Part shown: positions 23,445-32,224 of the stretch, one piece after another
How positions within the stretch are numbered: the stretch's first letter is position 1
Layout: each line of letters starts with the position of its first letter
DNA from: Ulvibacterium sp965228935
GTDB taxonomy: Bacteria; Bacteroidota; Bacteroidia; Flavobacteriales; Flavobacteriaceae
Assembly: GCF_965228935.1 (NCBI RefSeq)
Contig: NZ_OZ245846.1
Location: 4,588,001-4,652,000 of the forward strand
Direction: 5' to 3'
Length of the DNA stretch: 64,000 bases
Notes under the pieces: model-generated
Databases searched by the model: none
Seen by the model: the letters and a program-made list of their open reading frames with translations, nothing else
Told to the model about the DNA's origin: nothing
Program-made: the position numbers and the translations under genes

Positions 23445-25655
23445 ATGCTAAAGAAGTTTCCACATTACAAACAACCCGACAGTAAGGACTGCGGTCCGAC
23501 CTGCCTCAAGATTATTGCAAAGCACTACGGCAAGGCAGTTTCCCTGCCCCACATTAGGGAAATAAGTGAAACTACAAGAACTGGGAGTAGCCTCTTGGAC
23601 CTAAGTGATGCCGCTGAGCACTTGGGCTTCAAAAGCCTAGGTGTAAAACTTTCCTATAAAGACCTATTAAAGGCACCCCTACCTTGTATCCTGCATTGGA
23701 ACAAGGTTCATTTTATAGTACTGTATGACGCGAAAAAGAGCAAAAAAAATGGAGATATACTTAAAACATCTGATCCAGGTTACGGGTTATTGAATCACTC
23801 CAAGGAAGAATTGATAAAATCGTGGATTGGCAATAATGCCGATGAGAACACGGAAGAAGGTGTAGCGTTACTACTGGAACCTACTTCCAAATTCTATGAA
23901 AGTGAATTAAGTGGTGAGCAGGCCAAGCCTTTGGGACTCTCCTTCTTAACAAGTTACTTAATTAAATACAAAAGGTTTATCTGGCAGTTGGTCATTGGAC
24001 TCCTGGCCGGTAGTTTGTTACAGGTTATCTTCCCATTCCTGACCCAAAGCGTTGTAGATGTGGGAATCAAGAACCAGGACATTAATTTTGTCTACCTCAT
24101 TCTATTTGCGCAATTGGCCTTGTTCCTAGGTAGGACGGGTGTAGAGGTCATCAGAAGCTGGATATTGTTGCATCTCAGTACTCGCATAAACATTTCCTTG
24201 GTTTCCGATTTTTTTATCAAGCTGATGAAACTCCCCATATCATTTTTCGACACCCGGATGACCGGTGATATACTTCAGCGTATAAACGACCATAGCAGAA
24301 TTGAGCGCATACTTACCACCTCATCATTGAACGTACTGTTTTCCATGATAAACGTGGTGGTATTTGGCTTGGTACTGGCCTACTATAGTCTCTTGATTTT
24401 CGGTATATTCCTGATAGGTAGTATCCTGTACTTCGGTTGGATTATTGTTTTCTTGAAAAAACGAAGGGATTTGGACTATAAGCGGTTTTCACAGATTAGT
24501 CAAGAACAGAGTAGGGTGATTGAACTAATCAATGGGATGCAGACCATAAAACTACACAATGCAGAGAAAAAGAAGCGCTGGGGATGGGAATTCCTCCAGG
24601 CCCGCTTATTCAAAATTTCCATTGAAAGCTTGGCCCTGGAACAATACCAAAGCGTGGGTTCGGGCTTTATCAATGAGCTAAAGAACATTCTAATTACAGT
24701 GCTTTCCGCCAAATTAGTCATTGACGGGGAAATCACTCTCGGGATGATGTTGGCTATATCCTATATTGTAGGTCAGTTGAATTCCCCAATTACCCAATTA
24801 ATCAATTTTATAAAGGAAATCCAGGATGCCAAAATATCATTGGAACGCCTTGGTGAAATACATAACAAGAAAGACGAAGGAAGTGACATCCTGGACAAAA
24901 TCAATGATATCCCAGATAATCTGGATTTTTATATCAAGAACCTGTCCTTCAGGTATCGAGGTTCGGACAAATTTGTTCTTCAAAAGTTAAATTTGCATAT
25001 TCCGGCGAACAAAATTACCGCAATCGTAGGGGCCAGCGGTAGCGGAAAAACCACCTTAATGAAATTGCTCTTGCGGTTTTATGATCCATCCAAGGGAAAA
25101 ATAAAATTTGGCACCTATGATACCAAGAATATATCCCAAAAAGTCTGGAGGGACAAATGTGGTGTCGTTATGCAAGAGGATTATATCTTTAATGATACCA
25201 TAGCCAACAACATTGCCATAGGAGTAGATCATATTGATAAAAAACGCTTGAAATATGCCGTTGATGTAGCCAATATTGAAGAATATATAGAAGAATTACC
25301 ATTGTCCTATAATACCAAAATAGGGATGGAAGGTGTAGGGCTAAGTACCGGACAAAAACAAAGATTACTTATAGCTAGGGCAGTGTATAAAGATCCGGAC
25401 TACCTCTTTTTTGATGAGGCGACCTCGTCACTTGATGCCAACAATGAGAAGGTAATTATGGAAAAATTGGAACGGTTCTTCAGGAACAAAACCGTTATAG
25501 TAATCGCCCATAGGTTAAGTACGGTAAAAAATGCCCATCAAATTGTGGTATTGGACAATGCTAAAATTGTAGAGGTCGGAAACCACCAAGATTTGATAAA
25601 ACAACAAGGTGCGTATTTTAATTTGGTAAAAAATCAATTGGAATTAGGTAATTAA
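23445..25655 (+). CDS. Peptidase-containing ABC transporter (C39 PCAT)
   Basis: Inner-membrane protein of 736 residues that both cleaves GG leaders and exports the mature peptide. Residues 1-125 are a C39 cysteine protease with catalytic Cys16 (KDCGPTC), His89 (NKVHFIVLY) and Asp110 (TSDPGYG). A six-helix exporter domain follows (about 160-440, including RINISLVSDFFIKLMKLPIS and FFDTRMTGDILQRINDHSRIE). The C-terminal ATPase has Walker A GASGSGKTT (529-537), signature LSTGQKQR (~632), Walker B YLFFDEATSSLD (~653) and the H-loop IAHRLST. All catalytic residues are intact. The gene stands 37 bases after the glycosyltransferase, and its stop is immediately followed by the start of the HlyD gene. 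Confidence 0.96.
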   Translation: MLKKFPHYKQPDSKDCGPTCLKIIAKHYGKAVSLPHIREISETTRTGSSLLDLSDAAEHLGFKSLGVKLSYKDLLKAPLPCILHWNKVHFIVLYDAKKSKKNGDILKTSDPGYGLLNHSKEELIKSWIGNNADENTEEGVALLLEPTSKFYESELSGEQAKPLGLSFLTSYLIKYKRFIWQLVIGLLAGSLLQVIFPFLTQSVVDVGIKNQDINFVYLILFAQLALFLGRTGVEVIRSWILLHLSTRINISLVSDFFIKLMKLPISFFDTRMTGDILQRINDHSRIERILTTSSLNVLFSMINVVVFGLVLAYYSLLIFGIFLIGSILYFGWIIVFLKKRRDLDYKRFSQISQEQSRVIELINGMQTIKLHNAEKKKRWGWEFLQARLFKISIESLALEQYQSVGSGFINELKNILITVLSAKLVIDGEITLGMMLAISYIVGQLNSPITQLINFIKEIQDAKISLERLGEIHNKKDEGSDILDKINDIPDNLDFYIKNLSFRYRGSDKFVLQKLNLHIPANKITAIVGASGSGKTTLMKLLLRFYDPSKGKIKFGTYDTKNISQKVWRDKCGVVMQEDYIFNDTIANNIAIGVDHIDKKRLKYAVDVANIEEYIEELPLSYNTKIGMEGVGLSTGQKQRLLIARAVYKDPDYLFFDEATSSLDANNEKVIMEKLERFFRNKTVIVIAHRLSTVKNAHQIVVLDNAKIVEVGNHQDLIKQQGAYFNLVKNQLELGN

Positions 25656-26948
25656 ATGGGAGATACTTTGGACAATATAAAATTACGGAGCGAAGAGGTT
25701 CAGGAGATACTTACCCGCGTTCCCCATTGGATGATACGGTGGGGCAATACCCTCTTCTTGTCCCTTATCGTCTTGGTACTGGCCATTTCCTGGTTTATAA
25801 AGTATCCGGATTTAATCGTATCCCAAGCAATCATTACTACCAAAACCCCTCCCCAAAAGGAATTCGCCATGGTTTCCGCAAAATTTGACTCAATACATGT
25901 AATTGAATCACAAGAAGTTACAAAGAACACGGTTCTGGCGGTCTTGGAGAATACGGCGAATACGGAAGACGTTTTGTACCTACAATCGATACTCGATACC
26001 ATCAAAATATCGGACAAATCCATTGAATTTCCATTTGACAGTCTTCCCATTCTTTTTTTAGGGGATATCAACCAAAGTTTTGCCTTGTTCGAAAACAGCT
26101 ATTTTCAATACAAATTGAACAAGCGATTACAACCTTTTTCCAACCAAGCCATTGCCAACGAGATTTCCTTGGCCGAGCTAAGCAAGAGGCTGTCCAGTCT
26201 GGAAGATCAATATGCTTTGAGCAAATCCGAACTGGCTTTTAAGGAAGGTGATCTGGAACGCCATGAAGGCTTGTACGAAAAGGGAGTGATTTCCCAACAA
26301 GAATTTGAAAATAAAAAGTTGGAAGTACTGTCCTCCGAAAGAAATACAAAAACCCTCGGTGCTTCTATTTCACAGATCAGGGAAGCTATAGGAGGGGCCA
26401 AAAAAACATCAAAGGAAACCGAGATATCCCGTACCCGAGAGGAAATCCAATTGTTAAAGACCACTATACAAGCTTTTAATCAATTAAGACAGGCCATCAA
26501 GGATTGGGAGAACACTTTTGTATTCAAATCGGAAATTGATGGCAAGGTCTCCTTTATGAACTATTGGGACCAAAACCAATCCGTGTTCCAGGGAGATCTT
26601 GTTTTCACCATTATACCTTCCGACAACTTGGACTATGTGGCAAAATTAAAAACGCCCTCGCAAAATTCTGGTAAAATTGAACCTGGCCAATTTGTAAACG
26701 TGAAACTCGAAAATTATCCCGAGACCGAATTTGGTATTTTAAAGGGCGAAGTTGAAAATATTTCCCTAACACCGGACAAGGACGGTTTTTATTTGGTAGA
26801 TGTTTCCCTACCTCATGAAATGATTACCAGCTATGGTAAGGAAATCCAATTTAAACAGGAAATGCGTGGGGTCGCCGAGATTATTACAGAGGATTTAAGG
26901 CTTCTGGAGCGGTTCTTTTATCAGTTGAAAGAAGCTTTCGAAAGGTAG
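25656..26948 (+). CDS. HlyD-family membrane fusion protein
   Basis: Periplasmic adaptor of 430 residues that links the ABC exporter to an outer-membrane channel. One N-terminal membrane helix (about residues 29-49, NTLFLSLIVLVLAISWFIK) is followed by a biotinyl-lipoyl-like half motif, a long coiled-coil hairpin (about 150-280, for example LAELSKRLSSLEDQYALSKSE and GLYEKGVISQQEFENKK), the second lipoyl half (FVFKSEIDGKVSF) and a beta-barrel domain with PGQFVNVKLENYPETEFG. The start codon directly follows the stop of the PCAT gene, so translation is probably coupled. No TolC-like outer-membrane factor is encoded in the island; a shared one elsewhere in the genome is expected. Confidence 0.93.
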   Translation: MGDTLDNIKLRSEEVQEILTRVPHWMIRWGNTLFLSLIVLVLAISWFIKYPDLIVSQAIITTKTPPQKEFAMVSAKFDSIHVIESQEVTKNTVLAVLENTANTEDVLYLQSILDTIKISDKSIEFPFDSLPILFLGDINQSFALFENSYFQYKLNKRLQPFSNQAIANEISLAELSKRLSSLEDQYALSKSELAFKEGDLERHEGLYEKGVISQQEFENKKLEVLSSERNTKTLGASISQIREAIGGAKKTSKETEISRTREEIQLLKTTIQAFNQLRQAIKDWENTFVFKSEIDGKVSFMNYWDQNQSVFQGDLVFTIIPSDNLDYVAKLKTPSQNSGKIEPGQFVNVKLENYPETEFGILKGEVENISLTPDKDGFYLVDVSLPHEMITSYGKEIQFKQEMRGVAEIITEDLRLLERFFYQLKEAFER

Positions 26949-27047
26949 TTCACTTCTAAATTCCACGTATAATCACAGCTTTTCCATTTAAAAAAATCAA
27001 AGGGTTGCGACATTTATAAAAGGTCCACTAAATTAGGAGCATCCTTT

Positions 27048-27079
27048 TTTGTTTCTTTCGCCGTCTTCTCGCATCTTTG
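27048..27079 (+). promoter_or_regulatory. Probable promoter of the ASPIC/FG-GAP lipoprotein gene
   Basis: TTTG at 27048-27051, a 20-base spacer and CATCTTTG at 27072-27079, one mismatch from TAnnTTTG. The start codon of the downstream gene is 36 bases away. This separates the gene from the exporter operon. Confidence 0.5.
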
Positions 27080-27114
27080 TGTGCTGACCACTTTAGACCT
27101 GAACAATAAGTATC

Positions 27115-30100
27115 ATGAAGAATTTAATTTCCGGTAATTCCATAACTTTTGGGATTGTCCTCTTAATACTTCTCACATCTTGTGGACAAAAGGAGCCCCC
27201 CCCTACCCTTTTTACAAAAATCGATGCCGTACAATCCGGACTTCATTTTAACAACCAGCTTGTTGAGAACGATTCCATAAATATCATAGATAATGAATTC
27301 GTATATAACGGCGCCGGGGTGGCTTTAGGTGATCTAAACGGTGATGGATTGGACGATATCTTTTTCGCAGGAAACCAAGTGGACAATAAACTGTTTTTAA
27401 ACAAGGGGAATCTCAAATTTGAAGATGTTTCCCACATAGCCCAAGTAGGAAAGCCAGATTCGCTTTTTTGGTCCTCCGGGGTATCCATAGTAGATATCAA
27501 TGCCGATGGTCAAAAGGACATCTATGTTTGTAATACCTTTTATAAGGATTCGCTACGTAGAAAAAACCTGCTATACATTCATCAAGGAATTAATGATGCG
27601 GGGATTCCTGAATTCAAGGAGATGGGTGAAGCCTATGGCATTGGGGATTTTACCTATTCATCCCATGCACAGTTTTTTGACTATGACAATGATGGGGATT
27701 TGGATCTGTTTATTGGCGTAAATCGGATTGAAGGCATTGACCCCACCGAGTTTCGTCCATTGGAAGACGATGGTACATCATTGAGCAGGGACAAGCTTTA
27801 CGAAAACCAGTGGAACGACAGTTTGCAACATCCCTATTTTGTAGATGTCTCCGAAAAAGCGGGTATCCGTTACCATGGTTATAGCCATAGTACGTTGATC
27901 AATGATTTTAACGAAGATGGCTGGTTCGATATTTATGTCGCCAATGATTTTTTGAGCAATGACCTGATGTATATCAACAATCAGGATGGCACATTTACCA
28001 ACCGTGCCGGAGAGGTCTTTCAACATTTTAGCCTTTCCTCCATGGGCAGTGATGTGGCGGATATCGACAATGATGGACGCATGGATATCTACACTACGGA
28101 AATGCAACCCTATTACAATAAACGTAAAAAATTATTCCAAGGCCCTAGTAGCTACCAAAAGGAAATCTTTACAAAGAAATACGGATACGAAAACCAATAT
28201 GCGCGAAATACAATGCAATTGAATTTGGGCATCAATCCGGAAACAGGGGTTCCTATTTTTGGGGATATGGGGATGTACGCCGGAGTCCAGGAAACGGATT
28301 GGAGTTGGGCGCCCCTTTTCGCCGATTTGGATAATGATGGCTGGCAGGATCTATTTATTACCAATGGTTTTCCAAAGGACGTGACCGATCGGGATTTTGG
28401 GGATTTCAGGGTAACGGCCAGTCGCTTGGTAAGCAAGGAAACCCTGATCGCTGCCATTCCGGAGATAAAAATTCCAAATTTTGTGTTTAAAAACCAAGGG
28501 GATTTGGGCTTTAAGGATGTAACCCAGGAATGGGGCCTGAACTTTGGTACATATTCCAGTGGAGCGGCTTATGGTGACCTGGACAAAGATGGGGATTTGG
28601 ATTTAGTCGTCAACAATATCAACGAACCCGTCCTTTTGCTGAGGAATAATTTGGATCGGATGACCCCAAAAAACAATTACCTACGCGTACAGTTGATCGG
28701 GAAAGACAGAAATCCCACGGCCATTGGTGCGGTTGTGGAGCTCCATACAAAAGGTATGATTCAGAAAAAGTCGGTGTTATCAGGACGTGGTTATCTCTCG
28801 CAACCTGAAAAAATACTACACTTCGGGTTGGGCAGTGCTTCGGTTGCTGACAGCATCACCATTCATTGGCCCGGAGAAGGTAGGCAGAAGTTATCAAATA
28901 TAAACGTAGATACTCTTGTGCGGATAGTTTATAATACTTCCGCTTTGGATGCAGACCATGTACACAACAAAGGAAGGGAAATTGATTTTCAAGAGGTGTC
29001 CAAAAACTATAATCTTGATCATCTAAGTGAAGACCATGATTTTATTGATTTCAATTTTCAGCGGACCCTTCCGCATAAATTTTCGCAATACGGCCCATCC
29101 TTGGCAATTGGTGATATTAATAATGATGGCTTGGATGATATGTTTGTGGCCGGAAGTAGAAAATTTAAGGAGAAGTGGTTCCTACAACAAAAGGACGGTA
29201 CTTTTAAGCAGAGCGAGGTAGCCTATAAAAAAGACTTTGAATTACAAGAGGAAGACGCAGGAACGTTACTTTTTGATGCGGATAACGATGGTGACCTGGA
29301 TTTGTACATCGCCCGGGGATGTGCACAATATCCGGCCGGACATGAATTTTATAGAGATGTGCTTTTGATCAACGATGGAAAGGGCAATTTTACGGAAAGT
29401 ACGGAATCGCTCCCAAACATTACCGCTAATTCCTCAGCGGTAAAAGCTGCTGATTATGACCGCGATGGCGATTTGGACCTATTTCTGGGGAGTAGGGTTT
29501 TGCCTTTCTCCTATCCTTTGGCAGATCGTTCCTATATCCTGAAAAATGAGAGTACTCCGGGCAAACCTAAGTTTGTTGATATTACCAAGGATGTTTTCCC
29601 CGAGACCAGTCCGGGATTGATTAGCGATGCGCTTTGGACGGATTTCAATGGGGACTTTTGGCCAGATTTAATTTTGGCCGGAGAGTGGATGCCCCTTCGT
29701 TTTTTTAGAAACGAAAACGGAAAATTGATCGAAGTTACAAAGAACACCGGTATCGCTGACCAAATGGGCTGGTGGAACAGTCTTGCTGCGGCCGACTTAG
29801 ATAATGATGGTGATACGGATTATATAGCCGGAAATTCCGGGAAAAATATCTATTTCAAGGGTAGTGCGGAAGAGCCAGTTCGCGTATACGCCAAGGATTT
29901 GGATGATAATGGTACTATAGATCCCTTAATTTCCTATTATTTAAGGGATAGCATCGGTACAAGAAAAGAGTATTTGTACCATCCCTGGCAAGACGTTACC
30001 AAGCAATTTGTGGGTATTCGCAAAAAGTTCAATTCTTTCGGAGCATTTGGGGAATCGACACTTCCTGAAATGTTTGCGGATGGACTCTTGGATGATGCCA

Positions 30101-30696
30101 CGGTTTTGTCCTTCAACTATATGCAATCTTCTTGGATAGAAAATCTAGGCAACGGAAAATTTAAAATTCACCCGCTTCCAACGGCCGCGCAATTGGCACC
30201 TATCTACGGAATAGTGCCCAAGCATTTGGATGACGATAACTTTATGGACCTATTGTTGGTTGGCAACGATTATGGAATGGAGGTACAGCAGGGCCCTGCG
30301 GATGCACTCGTTGGTTTGGCACTTAGAAACACTGGTAAAGGAAGTTTTATACCCATTTCATTGGAGAAAAGCCATTTCCTTGTACCTGGTGATGGAAAAA
30401 GCCTGGTTACCCTTAATGTAGCCAACGAAAAAATGCTCATAGTGGCGTCACAGAACAACGATTCCCTACGGGTTTTTGAACCTAGGAAAGAGTTGTTCAG
30501 GGAATTGATAAAACTGAAACCTAACGAAACAAAGGCCCAAACCCGATTTGCGGATGGTTCCCAAAACGTTCAGGAGTTTTATTGGGGCAGTTCTTTCCAA
30601 TCACAGTCAAGCAGAACCTTGATTATCAATGCCAATGCCGTAGAAGTACGCATTTTTGATTACCTGGGAAATGAAACACGGAAAATTGATTTTTGA
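27115..30696 (+). CDS. FG-GAP/VCBS repeat lipoprotein with ASPIC/UnbV domain (CRTAC1-like)
   Basis: Surface or periplasmic lipoprotein of 1,193 residues; lipidation is expected at Cys23 (LLTSC-GQK). Two sets of FG-GAP beta-propeller blades, each with calcium-loop motifs such as DLNGDGLDD, DYDNDGDLDLF, DIDNDGRMDIY, DLDKDGDLDLV and DYDRDGDLDLF, flank an ASPIC/UnbV domain (about residues 515-615, with NNYLRVQLIGKDRNPTAIGA and SVLSGRGYLSQPE). The layout is common in marine Bacteroidota near polysaccharide loci, but its function is not established; carbohydrate or protein binding is inferred. It stands alone on the plus strand and converges on the sulfatase gene with only 10 bases between the stops. 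Confidence 0.88.
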   Translation: MKNLISGNSITFGIVLLILLTSCGQKEPPPTLFTKIDAVQSGLHFNNQLVENDSINIIDNEFVYNGAGVALGDLNGDGLDDIFFAGNQVDNKLFLNKGNLKFEDVSHIAQVGKPDSLFWSSGVSIVDINADGQKDIYVCNTFYKDSLRRKNLLYIHQGINDAGIPEFKEMGEAYGIGDFTYSSHAQFFDYDNDGDLDLFIGVNRIEGIDPTEFRPLEDDGTSLSRDKLYENQWNDSLQHPYFVDVSEKAGIRYHGYSHSTLINDFNEDGWFDIYVANDFLSNDLMYINNQDGTFTNRAGEVFQHFSLSSMGSDVADIDNDGRMDIYTTEMQPYYNKRKKLFQGPSSYQKEIFTKKYGYENQYARNTMQLNLGINPETGVPIFGDMGMYAGVQETDWSWAPLFADLDNDGWQDLFITNGFPKDVTDRDFGDFRVTASRLVSKETLIAAIPEIKIPNFVFKNQGDLGFKDVTQEWGLNFGTYSSGAAYGDLDKDGDLDLVVNNINEPVLLLRNNLDRMTPKNNYLRVQLIGKDRNPTAIGAVVELHTKGMIQKKSVLSGRGYLSQPEKILHFGLGSASVADSITIHWPGEGRQKLSNINVDTLVRIVYNTSALDADHVHNKGREIDFQEVSKNYNLDHLSEDHDFIDFNFQRTLPHKFSQYGPSLAIGDINNDGLDDMFVAGSRKFKEKWFLQQKDGTFKQSEVAYKKDFELQEEDAGTLLFDADNDGDLDLYIARGCAQYPAGHEFYRDVLLINDGKGNFTESTESLPNITANSSAVKAADYDRDGDLDLFLGSRVLPFSYPLADRSYILKNESTPGKPKFVDITKDVFPETSPGLISDALWTDFNGDFWPDLILAGEWMPLRFFRNENGKLIEVTKNTGIADQMGWWNSLAAADLDNDGDTDYIAGNSGKNIYFKGSAEEPVRVYAKDLDDNGTIDPLISYYLRDSIGTRKEYLYHPWQDVTKQFVGIRKKFNSFGAFGESTLPEMFADGLLDDATVLSFNYMQSSWIENLGNGKFKIHPLPTAAQLAPIYGIVPKHLDDDNFMDLLLVGNDYGMEVQQGPADALVGLALRNTGKGSFIPISLEKSHFLVPGDGKSLVTLNVANEKMLIVASQNNDSLRVFEPRKELFRELIKLKPNETKAQTRFADGSQNVQEFYWGSSFQSQSSRTLIINANAVEVRIFDYLGNETRKIDF

Positions 30697-30706
30697 AAGT
30701 TTTCCC

Positions 30707-32197
30707 TTAGTATTCGTTTTCATGCTTATAATCGCCATAGCGATACTTAATGGTTCGCTTTAGAGGAATATTCATTCCTTTGGTCTGCTCTTGCCAATCA
30801 TAAATGGCAGTGGCCATGGATTTTACAATTTCCTGCTTGTCCGGATCGGCAATAAGGTTATACATTTCGTCCGGATCATTTTCCAGATCATAGAGCTCGT
30901 TTCTATCCCACAGGCCATGATATTTGATGTACTTATACTTATCCGTCCGCATTCCGAACACTGTTGGGGTCATCGGAAAATCATATTCCCAATAATATTC
31001 ATAAAAAACTTCTTTACGCGCCGGGGCATCCATATCTCCCGTTAAAATGGGAACAAAGGAAACCCCAGGCATATAGTCCGGTTTTTTTACTCCCGCAACA
31101 TCAAAAATCGTAGGTGCCACATCAATATTTTGTACCATTTGTTTTGGAGTCTTACCTCCTTGGAACAATTCTGGGCAACGTACCAATAAAGGGACTTTGA
31201 CAGATTCCTCGTAAAAATGACGCTTATCTATTAGCCCATGCTCACCCCAACTAAAGCCATTATCACCCATATAGATGACCAAGGTGGACTCATCCAGACC
31301 TTCCTTTTGTAAGTACTCCATAACGGCACCGACGCTTTCGTCAACTCCTAAAAGCGTTTCGCAATAGTCCACGACCATCTCATGTAAATCCCGATTGTCA
31401 TGATACATATAATCCACTCCATGCCAGCTTATACGCTGATCAGCAACCCATTGCGGCCATTTGAGATCTCTATATTCTCCTGTCTTGGTCTGGTCATAGG
31501 TTTTTGGCAAAGTAATTTTTTTTCCTTTATACCGACCTTTATGACGTCTGGCGGGTTGAAAGCCGGCATGCACTGCCTTATGGGATAGATAGAGAAAAAA
31601 CGGTTTCTTTTCATCGCGTTTGTCCAGCCAATCCAGGGCATGTTCCGTTAACAAGTCGGTAATATAGGTCGAGTCCTTATAAGCTACTCGATTTCCATTG
31701 ATATTCAAGGTAGGGTTATAGTATACCCCTTGCCCAGGAAAGCTCTCCCAATGTGAAAAGCCGGGTTGTGGCTCATCCCCATGATCTCCCATATGCCATT
31801 TTCCAAAAAAACCGGTCTGATAGCCCGCTTTCTGTAAATATTGTGGGAAATAGGTAAGGTTTCCCGGATCGGGTGCCTGATTATCCACAATGGTATGGGT
31901 GTGTGAAAATTGTCCCGTAAGAATAGAAGCCCTACTAGGGGAGCACAATGATGTAGTTACAAAAGCATTGGGCAAATAGGCCCCCTCGGTGGCTAACTTA
32001 TCCATATTGGGTGTTTCCAACCAAGGTACTTTCCCTGTAAAGCCCATATAATCATATCTATGATCGTCAGTGAGAATAAAAATTACATTACGTGGCTTCT
32101 TTTTGATCAGTTCTCCGGGATTACCATTGGCAAGGCAATTTGAGTTACAGAGCATGAAGCCCAGGGCAAGGCCCAAAAAAGGAATTGTTTTTTTCAT
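30707..32197 (-). CDS. Type I (formylglycine) sulfatase, S1 family
   Basis: Exported sulfatase of 496 residues that removes sulfate esters, probably from a polysaccharide or amino sugar. The frame opens at 32215, but the ATG at 32197 gives a clean signal peptide. The metal site begins with LTDDHRYDYMG (Asp44-Asp45), the formylglycine motif is SLCSPSRASILTGQ with the modified Cys85, and the second metal segment is VIYMGDNGFSWGEHGLIDKR. The C-terminal subdomain has DKYKYIKYHGL and ELYDLENDPDEMYNL. The overall order resembles N-acetylglucosamine-6-sulfatase-like S1 families, but substrate cannot be fixed by eye. It lies 27 bases downstream of the GH9 gene and is the last gene of a leftward operon. 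A CxPSR-type maturation enzyme must be encoded elsewhere. Confidence 0.92.
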   Translation of the reverse strand: MKKTIPFLGLALGFMLCNSNCLANGNPGELIKKKPRNVIFILTDDHRYDYMGFTGKVPWLETPNMDKLATEGAYLPNAFVTTSLCSPSRASILTGQFSHTHTIVDNQAPDPGNLTYFPQYLQKAGYQTGFFGKWHMGDHGDEPQPGFSHWESFPGQGVYYNPTLNINGNRVAYKDSTYITDLLTEHALDWLDKRDEKKPFFLYLSHKAVHAGFQPARRHKGRYKGKKITLPKTYDQTKTGEYRDLKWPQWVADQRISWHGVDYMYHDNRDLHEMVVDYCETLLGVDESVGAVMEYLQKEGLDESTLVIYMGDNGFSWGEHGLIDKRHFYEESVKVPLLVRCPELFQGGKTPKQMVQNIDVAPTIFDVAGVKKPDYMPGVSFVPILTGDMDAPARKEVFYEYYWEYDFPMTPTVFGMRTDKYKYIKYHGLWDRNELYDLENDPDEMYNLIADPDKQEIVKSMATAIYDWQEQTKGMNIPLKRTIKYRYGDYKHENEY

Positions 32198-32224
32198 ATG
32201 TTCAAATCTATTCAATTTAGTGTT

